Shown in pieces: positions 43,310 to 55,025 of a DNA stretch of 64,000 nt. The DNA is taken from positions 72,373,536 to 72,437,535 of the forward strand of contig OX352764.1 in NCBI GenBank assembly GCA_947095585.1. Direction: 5' to 3'. The position numbers and the translations under genes are program-made. The notes under the pieces were generated by a model that ran no database searches, was not told where the DNA came from, and saw nothing but the letters and a program-made list of their open reading frames with translations. Numbering within the stretch: the stretch's first letter is position 1; the number at the start of each line of letters is the position of its first letter. The DNA is from Nephrocerus scutellatus (Eukaryota > Arthropoda > Insecta > Diptera > Pipunculidae).

Positions 43310-44310
43310 AAGTGAAGTGATACTTTTGTAACGTTTTGGCCGATATTACGTTTAAAGATGAGATGAGATGACGATGAGAAATGGCTTAGTTCCAAAAAAT
43401 TCCAGTCCCTATTGGACAGATCCCAGAATTCCCATAGCAACAAATCTTATAGTCGCATATTACTCCTACATTCCGAGTTTCATACGAATCGCTTGAGAAA
43501 TGGCTTGGTTCCCAAAACTCCAGACCATATTGGCCAGATCCCAGAATTTCCATAGCAACAAATCTTGTAGTCGCATACTCCTACATTCCTCCTACATACC
43601 GAATTTCAAACAAATCGCTTGAAAAATTGCTTAGTTCCCATAATTCAATCATATAACACAAACAAAAACGTTACACAAAATCCGAACGCAAATCGGAACA
43701 CAAAAACGTAACACAATTATTTTTGATACCCTACTAAATTTTCTCCTTACCGTCGCTAAAGTAGTTTCACTTCAAAAACAGCTAATTGAATTAACTCTAT
43801 TATTTCTCTTTTTTGTGAATAAATGAACTTTTGTTTTCTTTTTTTTCCAAGGAAAATTACTTTAGTGCGTTAATTTTTCTATTGTGTTGCGTTTTCGTTG
43901 CACGATTTGTAAAAGGATTATTTTTAAATCCGTAAAATCATGCGAGATTGAGAGTTTTAGTTAGTGTTATGATTAAATTTCGACATAAGGTCCAAATCGT
44001 TAGACGTAACTATAACTAAAAGCGATGCTTTTAGTGACGAAAGTTGATGACTACAAGCCTTGCTACAACTTTCCATTCCACTCTATTACATTGCTATAGC
44101 ATGAGTTGTAGTTGTAGTAGCGTCTATCGATTCGGACCTAAGTGTTTCATGCAGAGATGTTGAACTACGACAAATTTTAAATAAAAATTTGGAAGTGATC
44201 AGGTCGCAGGTCTAAGGGGCTTCTACCTATATACATTTTTTCAAACTTGTGTATCCCCGATTAGAGAATTTACTTGAACATTTTTAATTGTTATGGGTTA
44301 TTTTAGACTA

Positions 44311-45346
44311 CACCATTCTGCAACTCCATTTCAACAAAAACTACCAGGTCACCTTCCCCTCCAGGTCATTCTGGGACTAGGGCGCTTACCTGGAAGATGA
44401 ACACATTCATTTTTACACAGACGGGTCAGCAACTGATGACGGAGTCGGCGACGGTGTTTTCTCAAAAAAGCTAAATCTTAGACTCTTGGTCTGTCTTCCA
44501 AGTCACTGTAGTGTTTTCCAGGCTGAAATTATGGCGATCAGTGAAGCCTCCTCTTAGCTGAAGAGAAACGTCATATCCGTTAAGGATATCCGTATATTCT
44601 CGGATAGCCAAGCTGCACTAAAATCATTGGAATTAGTATCCACAAATTCAATTTTAGCCATTAACTGCCGATCATCTCTCGTGGAGATAGCGGAACAGTT
44701 TAAAATCCACCTGTGTTGGGTGCCGGGGCATAAAGACATTCCGAAAAACTGTATTGCTGACGAACTCGCCAAGCAAGGAACTACACTACCCTTCTTACCT
44801 GAATATGGTTCTATAGGCATATATATCGCTACATGCAAATTTTTGTTAAAGCGCGATGCGAATGTAAAAACTAACTGTAGGTGGTCAAACGGTACAACTT
44901 GCATAGCGACAAGTGTTTGATCTCTTAAAAAAGATTGCATATCGGTGCTATTGTAGGTGTCATCACTGGACACTGTCTCATAGGCATGCATGTAGTAAGT
45001 GAAATCTTTTTGAGGCTGCATGGATGAGGAGGAGGAAGAGGCTATCGTCCATCTTCTTGTACTTGTCCAGCCCTCTCCCAAAGACATAAACTTCATATGG
45101 GAGCTTTTTTCTACAACGACACTAATGATCTCATCAACATTGACATTTGTAGTCTCCTTCACTTCATACGAAGCTCTAATTGGTTCATCGAGTAGGTGGA
45201 AGGAAATTTTCCTGATCCGTGTGGTATCACAATAGACCATTACTGGTCTGGATCAATTGATAATTTACCACCGACCAGTGCGGACGCGTTTTTTCTGCCG
45301 CTTCGTAAAATCAACTACTTTCCTCTCCCCGTAAACGTAGCAAAAT
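44311..45346 (+). pseudogene. LINE RNase H and C-terminal domain, unit 2
   Basis: Duplicate of 37960-38995 (offset 6351), with the same in-frame TAG at 44555 and only rare substitutions (one changes Ile to Met on the antisense frame). The shared disabling mutations show it was dead before duplication. Confidence 0.75.
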
Positions 45347-45677
45347 AATTCGCGCCTACCGTGTTGAATAATTGCTCTATTAACAATAATCCGCTGTTCG
45401 TCGACCTCCCTAAGTGTTTACGCTTACCCCAACAGAATTTTGTGTGTGTGAACATTCGTATTGATTTTCGACTGTGTAACAACTATCCTACTTATTTTGA
45501 AATAGTGCTCAAAAGCTAAACGTATATAAAAAAAACCGTTTTTGTTTCCTCTGTGTTACTGACCTATTTTTTTTTAAAGTAGTACGCGTATAGAGCTCGC
45601 CTTTGCTCTTTCCTCCTAGAGTGTCATTTACGTTGATCTTTAATTAACATAATCATAATCATTTAATAAACTCAACT

Positions 45678-46357
45678 ATGGTATCCGGTAACGAGGCATG
45701 TACCATCAATGACGATCACGAAGAGTGGGTGCTTTGTATGGGAATCTGCGGCAAGTCGTTCCATGCACAATGCGTAGGTCTGAGAAAAAGATCTATACTA
45801 TATCTAAAAGACCTTAGTGAAAATTTCAGGTTCTACTGCGACGAATGCAAGGAAGTTTCATTCGCAGACGTTCTAAGAGCCATTAAATGTAGCAATGAAG
45901 CAGTTAAAACCCTATCAATGGATAACCACACTAAAATCATACACCAACTGGCCAAATACGACTATCTTCTAAAAAATTTCCATAACCTTAATTCCACCGT
46001 TCACTCCACTAGTGATTTATACATGTCAAAATTCAACTCAATTGAGAAGCAGCTCAAAATGAGAAACCGTGCTTCTAAATAATCCATGGAAGCCATCACC
46101 AACCTCACCATCTCTAAAAAAATGACACAGCCAACACAGCCTTACAAGACGTCGTTAACAAGTTGGAATTGGTAATTGAAGCTACCAACAAACTAAACAC
46201 ACAATGTGATTACCTCCAGATGAGTACCTCGTCCCAATCTACCAAATCATCACGGATCGATGCCTTATGTCTTCGATTGTCTCATCTATCAGAAATCATA
46301 AATGAACTAGTCATCAAATCTAACGACACCAACGCCAAACTCTCCGAAACGATTTGA
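45678..46357 (+). pseudogene. LINE ORF1 with PHD finger and coiled coil, unit 2
   Basis: Duplicate of 39327-40006 with the same frame break. Codon 3 is TCC (Ser) against TGC (Cys) in unit 1, losing a Cys that precedes the finger. Two further changes (Asn to His, Asp to Asn) lie in the helical part. It is non-functional without the rest of the LINE. Confidence 0.7.
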
Positions 46358-46682
46358 GGTAATTTTAATTGGTTGGTGGTCAGTGGGGGGGGGGGGATCT
46401 GTGGGAGGCTGGTCACTTGCCGGGAGGTTATAGAGCGGGATGTCAGTGGGTGTGGCGTCAGTGGGCGGGTGTTAACTTAGGTAGGGGTCAGTGGGATGGG
46501 GCAGCCGGTTCAAAAGTTCACAGTTTTACACTGCTCATCATTTATTTACTTAAAACACTTATGTTACATTTTTGTTCTCTTAGGTGGTAGCTCTATCTGC
46601 TTGCGAGTGCTTTTCAATTACAAAAAAATAATCTAGCAAAGATTAGAACATAGGACTCTTCAATTCAGTTAAGTGTTTCTTT

Positions 46683-47448
46683 ATGTAGGACTAAGATGTT
46701 CTTATGGAAATTCTGGGATACGGTCACTGGGGACTGGAGTTTCGGGAACGAAGCCATTTCTCAAGGGATTTTTATGAAATTCGTTATGCAGGACTAATAT
46801 GCGACTATAAGACTTGTTCCTATGGAAATTCTGGAATATGGTAATAAGGGACTGGAATTTTGGGAGCTAAACCATTTCTCAAGCGATTTATATGAAATTC
46901 GGTATGTAGGACTAAGATGCGACTATAAGGTTTGTTACTATGGAAGTTCTGGAATGCGGTCATTAGGGACTGGAATTTCGGGACCTAAGTCACTTCTCAA
47001 CCGATTTGTATGAAATTCGGTATGAAGGACTAAGATGCGACTATAAGGCTTGTTCGTATGGAAATTCTGGGATACGGTCGTTAGTAACTGTAATTTCAAG
47101 ACGTAAGCCATTTCTCAAGTGATTTATATGACTCAGTGTGTAGGACTAATATGCGACTATAAGGCCTGTTCCCATGGAAATTCTGGGATACGGTCATTAG
47201 TGACTGGAATTTCGGGAACAAAGTCATTTCTCAAGCAATTTCTATGAAATTCGTTATGCAGGACTTATATGCGTCTATAAGGTTTGTTACTATGGAAGTT
47301 CTGGAATGCGGTCATTAGGGACTGGAATTTCGGGATCTAAGTCACTTCTCAACCGATTTGTATGAAATTCGGTATGAAGGACTAAGATGCGACTATAAGG
47401 CTTGTTCGTATGGAAATTCTGGGATATGGTCATTAAGGTCTGGAATTT
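46683..47448. repeat. MS1 minisatellite, reverse orientation, unit 2
   Basis: Duplicate of 40330-41095 (offset 6353), same six anchors, followed by the GT-rich tract at 47449-47513. Confidence 0.9.
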
Positions 47449-47992
47449 TGTGTGTTTTGGGGGTCTTTTTGGTGTCTTTTTAGGGTCTTTGGGATGTTTT
47501 GGGGTTTTATGGATATCTTTTTATGATTTTTTGGCGGTTATGTGTTTTTGTTGGACGCTATATCCCCATAAAAATGATATCGGTAATCCCTATTCGCGCC
47601 TAAAAAAGTTTATACAGCAACCGTTGCATCCGTAAGATAATATCCACGTCAAAATGAGTTTAGTTAACCCTTAATCGCGCCTAAGGAAGTTTAACTTCAA
47701 CAAGTGGTTTTGACAACATAACTGCTGCCCTACGAGGCAGAGACAATGACGAAATGCTGAGTTGAGGTAAACGCAGCAGCAAGTAGCTTTGACAAATTGA
47801 CTGCTGCCTTACCTGGGAAAGACAATGAGAGCGAAATGTTGAAGTGAGGTAAGCGTAGCAAAAAGTAGTTTTGACAACTGCCTTACTGCCTTACGCGGCA
47901 GAGACAATGGCATTAATCATCGTCGTGATACTCTTAAAAAATTCAAGGAGTTAGAGTCAAGCGGAACAATTGATATGTTAAAAAACCCATTA

Positions 47993-48625
47993 TAAAAATT
48001 TTTCATTTAAATTCCCAAAAAGGAGATACATATGTGTGCAATGTTTGAACCGGGTTAATATGGAAAAAATTAATATTAGAGCCCCTTTACTTCAACATTT
48101 TTAAAAAAACTGTTGTCACCGGAGATACACATGTGTAAGAAATTGTTTGGGAGCCTCCGAACTTGGGGCCCTATCACTTGCAATTTTCAATTGTATGTAT
48201 TTTCATTGGAGATACACATGTATGAAGAAATGCGGGCTAAATTTGAAAAAATGTATATGGGCCTCAGACCTCATGGCCCGTTCACTCCAAAAATTTTACA
48301 AAAAGTTTTGACCATCGGAAATACAGATGTTTTTACAATTTGGAGAAAATCGGGCTAATTTTTAAAATATGTATTTGGGAACCCCTCGGGCTTCAGGGTT
48401 CGTTCAATCCAAAAATTTTACAAAAAGGTTTGTCCATCGGAGATACACATGCATATAAAATTTGAAGAAAATCGGGTTAATTTTTTTTTGATAAATTTGT
48501 ATGGACCCTCACGGGTCTCCAAAATATACACAAAAAGTGTTGTCTACCGGAGATACACATATATATTGGATTTGAAGAAAATCGGGTTAAATTTTTTATA
48601 AAAATTTTTATGGGGCCGTAGTGTG
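47993..48625. repeat. MS2 minisatellite, unit 2 (five cores)
   Basis: Duplicate of 41640-42385 with one ~111-bp repeat missing between the third and fourth cores. The downstream GAGAAAACTT duplication is retained. Confidence 0.85.
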
Positions 48626-49551
48626 ACTTTTGCGAGCATCCAAGACCTTCCGAGAAAACTTTAGGAAAAGCTTTTCTTATTTTGCTTGTCAACATATCAT
48701 TGATTGTGATTGATGATGTTCACGGACACTGTGTTGAGTGGAATTCCCCACGATTGGCTACATAGTCAACGTACTCTTCAACTCAATTCAACTTGATGAT
48801 GCATGGAAAACTTCCAAGCCATTTGAAGATTATCGGGTTAATTTTTTTTTATTATTTGTATGGGGCCCCAGTGAGACTCTTGCGAAGCATCCGAGACCTT
48901 CTGAGAAAACTTCAGGAAAAGTTTTTCTTATTTTGCTTGTCAACATATCGTCGTAATTGATGATGTTCATGGACACTGTGTTGAGTGGAACACCCCACAA
49001 CTTGAAAGCGTTTAATCAAGGAATTCCGAATAGGTTAGTTTCTCGATTGACATTCGTCGAATTCTAACTGTGTGATTAATTTCGCAGCTTCTTTGATATT
49101 GCGTTGATTCAGATTACAGCTTCTTGTTGTACTTCGCCAGCTTGGCCTAACCGTTGACCTGAGAAAAGTTTTATTTTATTAGAGCCATTTGATATTGTTG
49201 GTGGGCTTGAATTTCTCTTGTGGCCTTGGCTTCTTCTTCTTGTTGCTGCAATTGTTCATTAACAAAATTTCATTTTTTCAGAAGATGAAGAAAGAAGCAC
49301 ATTTAATTATTCTATTGCATATTTATTCACAAAATATTTGCAAAATAATCAAAAAAAGAGTGCGTATAACCTTTACGCGTGGTGTTAGTGAAACTTCTGT
49401 GATGTTGTGTGGCAAAATGATATTCAAGAGACCCATCAAAGACCTTAAAAGAGCAAACAAAGACTCTTCAAAAAATTCCCTAAAATACCCGCAAAAGACC
49501 TCAAAAAGACCCTCAAAAGAAGCATAAAAACCCCAAAAGACCCTCAAAAGA

Positions 49552-50170
49552 CTCCTCAAAAGACCCTCAAAAAAACCCCAAAAGACACCCAAATGTCCAT
49601 TTTAAATTTCGTTTAGAAGTGACTTAGTTCCCAAAATTCCAGTCCCTAATGACCGTATCGCAGAGTTTCTATAGGAACAAGTCTTATAATCGCATCTTAG
49701 TCCTACATACTGAATTTCATAGAAATCGCTTGAGAAATTGCTTAGTTCAAAAAATTCTAGTCCCTAATGACCGTATCCCAGAATTTCCTTAGGAACAAGT
49801 CTTATAGTCGCATCTTAGTCATACATACCGATTTTCATATAAATCGCTTAGGAAATTACTTCGTTCCCGAATTTCCAGTCCCTAATGACCTTATCCAGAA
49901 TTTCCATAGGAACAAATTTTATAGTCGCATATTTGTCCTACATTCGGAATTTCATAGAAATCGCTTGAGAAATTTCATAGTTACAAGAATTCAAAAATGT
50001 AACACAAAATCGCAACACAAAATCATAACGCTAGTTCATAACGCAAATTGCAACACAAAATCATAACGCAAAATCTAACACAAAATAGTTTTTGAAAATG
50101 TGCTAAATTTTCACCTCAACGCCGATAAAGCAATTCCACTTAGAAAAACATATGCTATATTTCTTTCAAC
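49552..50170. repeat. CA-rich tract and forward MS1 arm after unit 2
   Basis: AAAGACCCTCAAAA repeats to 49597, then three forward MS1 units (from ~49612 to 49980), then ACACAAAATC-type short repeats and GTGCTAAATTTTCACC (50100), the same order as 37020-37400. With the inverted tract and arm at 46683-47513 it forms a long inverted pair around a ~2-kb centre. Confidence 0.75.
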
Positions 50171-52428
50171 AAAAAAAAAATTACAACAACAAACACATTG
50201 GATAGACCAGAAAAGGTTTAGCGTTAACCAAAAAAAATATTTTGGTTAAGAAATATTTAACCAAATTTTTAGTTATAATTCCCACCACCAGAGTCGACTT
50301 TTAAGAATTATATATGGATATGTTGGCAAACACATGAAACAAAAAATTTACCAATTTATTTGGTTAGTTTTTGCTGTTGCTTTGATCAGCCGTTAACCAC
50401 ATAAAATACCTAACTCATTTTGTTGAAAGCAATATAGCAATAGTTTGTTGGATAGTTTTTAGTTACCAATCGAACAACATGACAGCCAACGAGCTTTTTT
50501 CTCTAACATTTAGTGCTGTTTCGTTGCAAATCGAAATTCACATTACATTCATGAATTTCACCCAACTCAAACTCATGTTTATTATTTTTATATTCAACAA
50601 CAGCTGTTGCTGCGTTCTTTGGCAAAGCGGCCTTAGCTTTACAAAAAAAGAGCTTTTGGCTTTAAATTTTCGATGTTTTTTGATTGTTATGTGTGTTAAA
50701 CAAAACAACGCCAAACGGTGAGCGTTATTACTAAAAAATGGCTTTAGTTATAAATCCTAAAAACTTTTTGGATTTATTTTCGGCTTTATGCTTATGCGAT
50801 TGTGTTGTAAGCCAAGCTGGATTAGCCAAAGCAACGCAGCATGTATTTTAATTGGAATCCGAAAAAGGAATTCGAATGTCAAAACCAGACAAAACCAGCC
50901 CAACAGCAGGTTTTCAAATTCCAAAGAAGAAATTCCACAGTGCAATTGTGTTGTAATTCCTTATTCCTTAGCAAATAAAATACAGCTAAGATGCAATTAG
51001 ACCGCTGGGACTTGAATATTTTAATAACAAAATCGGTACTGTCTACAGTGTACATTGTGCTAACGCGAACCCAAGTGTTTAATTCTTCTTGCTTCCTGTG
51101 GAAATTCCTGTAGTAAATATTTCCGATTCATTCAAAACTCGCAACTTGGGTGTAATCCAAAAAATAAACTGTATCAATGTATGATGGCAAAGGTTTTCTT
51201 CAATGCAGAGGAGTAGAAATGTGTACCGTTCATTTCATATACGCCGTACACCATACACCTGTAATAAGCTCAGTATTCTAAAGACAAAAGCATGTGACAA
51301 TGAATAGTTTGGGTATTTTTTGGAAAGGCATAAACTGGAAGAAACATGCACTTATATATATCATTGTCTCACAAGTCTTAAAACTTAAATAAAAACGTGT
51401 TACAGACATCTGTGAGATGTCTTTTATGCATAAATTGAAAAGCTGGTAAATCCGCCAAATAATTTGCCGCATACGAAATGGATAAAATTAGCGTTTATAG
51501 GAAATAGCAAATAGATTTACTTGTGCATGTAAATCAAAAATTTCCTTGAAATTACTCGGAAATTTTATAAACTGAAATGTACGTGACATCTTGAGCGTCA
51601 TTCATTACAAGCGTCAATTCGAATAGAGGATTGGTTTTTTTGGCTACATATTCATTTCAACTCAAAATATCTGTAAAAATAATATACAGTTCATAGAAAA
51701 CGTAATAGGACAATATTACGCGTAATAAAGGTTAAATAGAGTACATGAGTAAGTATGCATATGAATTTTTACAGATGCAATTTAATACTTTTGATGTTTC
51801 CTTAGGGTGATAATTCGTTGCATGGTTAACAAACCAATAAACCAATTTAAAAGCTGTGAGAAGCTTCTTAAATATATGTTCGGTTTGCTTCTTCCAAGTC
51901 CATAACCTAAACAAATCCCTGATCAGCTTTCAAAATGGCACGCAAATGTTTTTGGTTACTGAAGAATAATGCTTTAGAATTGACGTAAATGCTGTCATCA
52001 CTAGAAAAATGGGCTAAATTCCAGTATAGCGCCCAGGAGGCAACCCACTTGGAAGCTCTTCTCTCATGACCCTTAACACCATCCTATTTACCGGCAGTTT
52101 TGACAGTGTATTGGAAACTTCGTGTTTTGGAGTGGTTGGAAATAGGCCAGGTATGCCACTTAGAAAATCATTTATGGGATTTCAATTTCAAATTATACTA
52201 TTTACAGTTCAATGCAAACTTTTTCCAAAGCAATTGAAACTTTTTCCAAACCAAACAAAACTTTTTTTTTGTTACTGTTTGTAACGCCTCGTTTATCACA
52301 TTCACCATATCCAAATGTCCAAGATTTTCGCTCATAATTCTCCGAGCAGCTAACTTCTCCTGAAAAGAAGTATATATTTAAATTTGTATATATATATATA
52401 TATATATATGTATATGTTGTAAAACTAT
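50171..52428. other. Intergenic with one MITE; no gene recognised
   Basis: Apart from the MITE listed next, nothing is identifiable. An 80-codon frame at 50479-50721 (MTANELFSLTFSAVSLQIEI) shows no domain. A CCAGGTATGCCACTTAG string at 52147 recurs elsewhere, and a (TA)n run lies at 52385-52412. Confidence 0.4.
50838..50987. mobile_element. MITE family M, copy 6
   Basis: AGCATGTATTTTAATTGGAA start and CCTTAGCAAATAAAATACAGCT end, ~150 bp, in the same orientation as 34154 and 36656. Confidence 0.75.
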
Positions 52429-53340
52429 TCAAGAATTTATATTATTTGGACTCACTTTTGAAAAAACTTGCTCAATGGGATTAAGCATCGGCGAATATGG
52501 TGACAGAAAAATTAGTTTAGCGGAACTTGAATCCGCAATATCCTTGATTAATGCAGTTTTGTGAATGACTGCATTGTCCATGATAAGCCACACTTCCTCT
52601 AAACCTTGGATACTTATTTTTACTAATAGTTCCCGCAGAAACAAACCAAATTTTGCACTATTGCAGTTTGAGTTTGCAATTATGTTGTGATGTACCACAC
52701 CTGATACACTTATAGCGGCAAATAATGTTATGTTCCTTCCACGTACTGTAGGAACAACCACGTTTGCACTCGAACCAATACGTGACTTAGCACGTGTCCT
52801 CCTGATATGCAAATTAAAACCGCTTTCATCAATAAAAAATATTTTGCTCCGATTTTCTGGCGAATTTCGCGTAATAATCTCTTCTTAAATCTTTAGTTCT
52901 TGAGTCATTTAATTTGACAAACTCAATTGACGCTTTTTTTAAAGTTATTTTAAGCTTACTTAAACAACTAGCCACCGTTTGAATGCTTAAACTTATATTT
53001 AAATGTTCGAACAATCTTTCTTTTATTTTTTTAAGTGTGACGCATGGGTTTGTTTAACTGCACCTTGGACAAATGTCAATACGTTCTCAGTCACCTTTTC
53101 TTTTCTTGTTCCGCCCCTTTTTTAACGATTATTTCGTCATCATCCCGTTGAAATTTTTTATAAAATAGTTTTAGCAGTGTTAACATTTATATTTGCAATA
53201 AAGGCTGCTTTACATATGGTTTTACCTTCTTCATATTGCTGTATGAAGATTTCCTTCTGCTGGCGAGAAATTTTTGAATAGGTGGTTCGTCTACGAACCG
53301 TATAATCTTCAACTTCACTTGTCGTGAAGATTCACTCATT
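52429..53340 (-). pseudogene. IS630/Tc1-mariner-type DDE transposase
   Basis: On the minus strand the N-terminal part (53340 to ~53020) is an HTH region broken by stops. The frame then reads FEHLNISLSIQTVASCLSKL and, across a small frame break at 52820, IDESGF (first catalytic Asp), PTVRGRNITLFAAISVSGVV, VWLIMDNAVIHKT (second Asp) and PYSPMLNPIEQVFSK (Glu). Spacing between the second Asp and the Glu is 34 residues, a DD34E signature. All catalytic residues survive, but the frame and N-terminus are broken. No terminal repeats were pinned. Confidence 0.8.
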
Positions 53341-53545
53341 TTATATAATTATTTAAATCAAAATGTTAATCTTAATATTATTATGTTCAAAACAAAATGA
53401 CAGTCGAACTTAGAAACCGATAAATTAAATGTGTGAGCTAAGTTAGTTGACATAAGCACGGCGAAGACAACCCGAACTATTATATAAATTATTTTTCATT
53501 GCTCAATAGAAAAAAAAAATAAGCTCACGTGTGCAATGATCAATT

Positions 53546-53686
53546 AAATATATATATATATATATATTTGGCGTATGCCAAAAAGCCAATAAGCCGATCA
53601 AATTAACTCATTTAGAATTATATATAAGCGAAAATGTTAGACATTTGGATTTGGATTTGGATTCTCAGTATATATATATATATACA
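53546..53686. repeat. (TA)n microsatellites
   Basis: TA runs at 53546-53566 and 53669-53686 flank a degenerate region with a GGATTTGGATTTGGATT short repeat. TA runs are preferred mariner-type targets. Confidence 0.6.
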
Positions 53687-54490
53687 GGGTGTATCCGTTA
53701 AGGTGGCAAATACTTAAAGGGATGATTCCTTGGTTAATTTCGTGAAAAAAATCGTATGGAAAGAGGGGGTCTATTTTCACCCCCTGTGGTGCACGTAGAG
53801 TTTTAAAACAGAGATGCGTACTTTTGACCTTACATCACTTTACACCGTGTAACTCTTGAACGCTTCTAGCTACGAGGTCACTGTTTTGATAGAAAATTAA
53901 ATCTTTATGGTCAAAAGAATATACATTTTTTTAAATTCTTAAAACCATTACCAATATAAACGTCGTCAAAGTCAAAAAAAAGAAATGTTTTTTTAAAATT
54001 TTATTTTCAAACGCTATTATTTCGAAAAAAGCTCTGGGATAATTTATTTTTGACAAATGCAGTATTAAAGCCCATCGAATTTTCTACAACTTCACCTCAT
54101 AATATTTCTGCAATAGGTCAACAGGAACAGGATTAAAATTGAAAGTCTGTGAAATGAATCAATACGTACTTTTGATCTTACATGACTTCACACCCTATAA
54201 CTCTTGAACGCTTCCATATACAAGGTTACTATTAATCTTTTTTGAAAGAAAAGTGCATTTGTTAAGATCAAACAATGTACATTTTTTTAAATTGTTTAGG
54301 GGTATAGCGATATGAAGGTCTTCCAAATCAAATTTTTTTTTTTAAAATTATATTCACAAACACGATTAATTCGAGAAATGCTATCGGATACATTTTTTTT
54401 GACAAATGCAGTATTGAAGCCTGTTGAATTTCCTACAAATATATGGCAAAATATTTGTGTGTTCGGTCAATAAGTGCGAAATAGTGCGGG
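53687..54490. repeat. Mariner-type end followed by a ~349-bp direct duplication
   Basis: CAGGGTGTATCCGTTAAGGT at 53687 looks like a mariner-class terminus after a TA run. Two ~349-bp copies follow: GTACTTTTGACCTTACATCA / TAACTCTTGAACGCTTC at ~53818 recurs at ~54167, and GACAAATGCAGTATT.AAGCC at ~54053 recurs at ~54402. No ORF is seen; the right end is cut off by the errantivirus. Confidence 0.6.
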
Positions 54491-54539
54491 TTGTGTTACT
54501 ATTACTACGTATAAGAAGGGTTGCATGACGTCCTAGTGT

Positions 54540-54883
54540 TCCTGCAGCAGCAGTGCAACAAAATTACCCAGTTTGCCCTGATAGCTAAACCGCTAAAAAA
54601 CTTATTGAAAAATAATGTAGATTTCAAATGGGATGCTTTATGTGAAGAAGCTTTTGTCATTTTAAAAGAAAAATTAATCTCCTCACCAATATTAATTTAC
54701 CCAGATTTCAAAGAAAAATTTCTCATCACTACCGATGCAAGTGATTTTGCTATAGGAGCCGTATTATCTCAAGGAAAAATAGGCCAAGACAAGCTTATAT
54801 ATTACGTCAGCCGAACCTTAAATGTTGCTGAAACAAAATATACCACTACAGAAAAAGAGTTATTAGCAATAATATTTAGCTGA
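54540..54883 (+). pseudogene. pol: Errantivirus RT tail and RNase H start
   Basis: FALIAKPLKNLLKNNVDFKW, CEEAFVILKEKLISSPILIY and ITTDASDFAIGAVLSQGKIG, then ETKYTTTEKELLAIIFS, the RT-RNase H junction with the first RNase H acidic residues (TDAS, EKE). A stop at 54881 and a jump to integrase-leading sequence indicate deletion of the rest of RNase H. Confidence 0.8.
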
Positions 54884-55025
54884 CAACAATTCTCCAATAC
54901 AGATCTTTTTTCTACCTCATGGAACACGACAAGAGGAAACTTTATTTAGGAATATTTCGGGGTATATTCGCCCCAATCCTAACGAGCTAAAGATATTTCC
55001 TCATGCAACTAAATCGTCAACGTAC

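Larger units (their letters stand above)
43313..49551. repeat. Large tandem duplication, unit 2 (6.24 kb)
   Basis: Head-to-tail copy of 36961-43309 with few substitutions (for example a Cys/Ser change at codon 3 of the PHD ORF). The identity ends in CCCTCAAAAGA at 49551, after which the array continues CTCCTCAAAAG. Near-identity suggests a recent event, or a haplotype duplication placed in tandem by the assembler. Confidence 0.95.

Noticed and set aside
43081..43443. 120-codon minus frame across the tandem junction, Phe/Glu-rich repeats
   Set aside because: Product of the AAAGACCCTCAAAAG short repeats; not a gene.
50479..50721. 80-codon ORF starting MTANELF
   Set aside because: Plausible start but no recognisable domain and no neighbour to support it.
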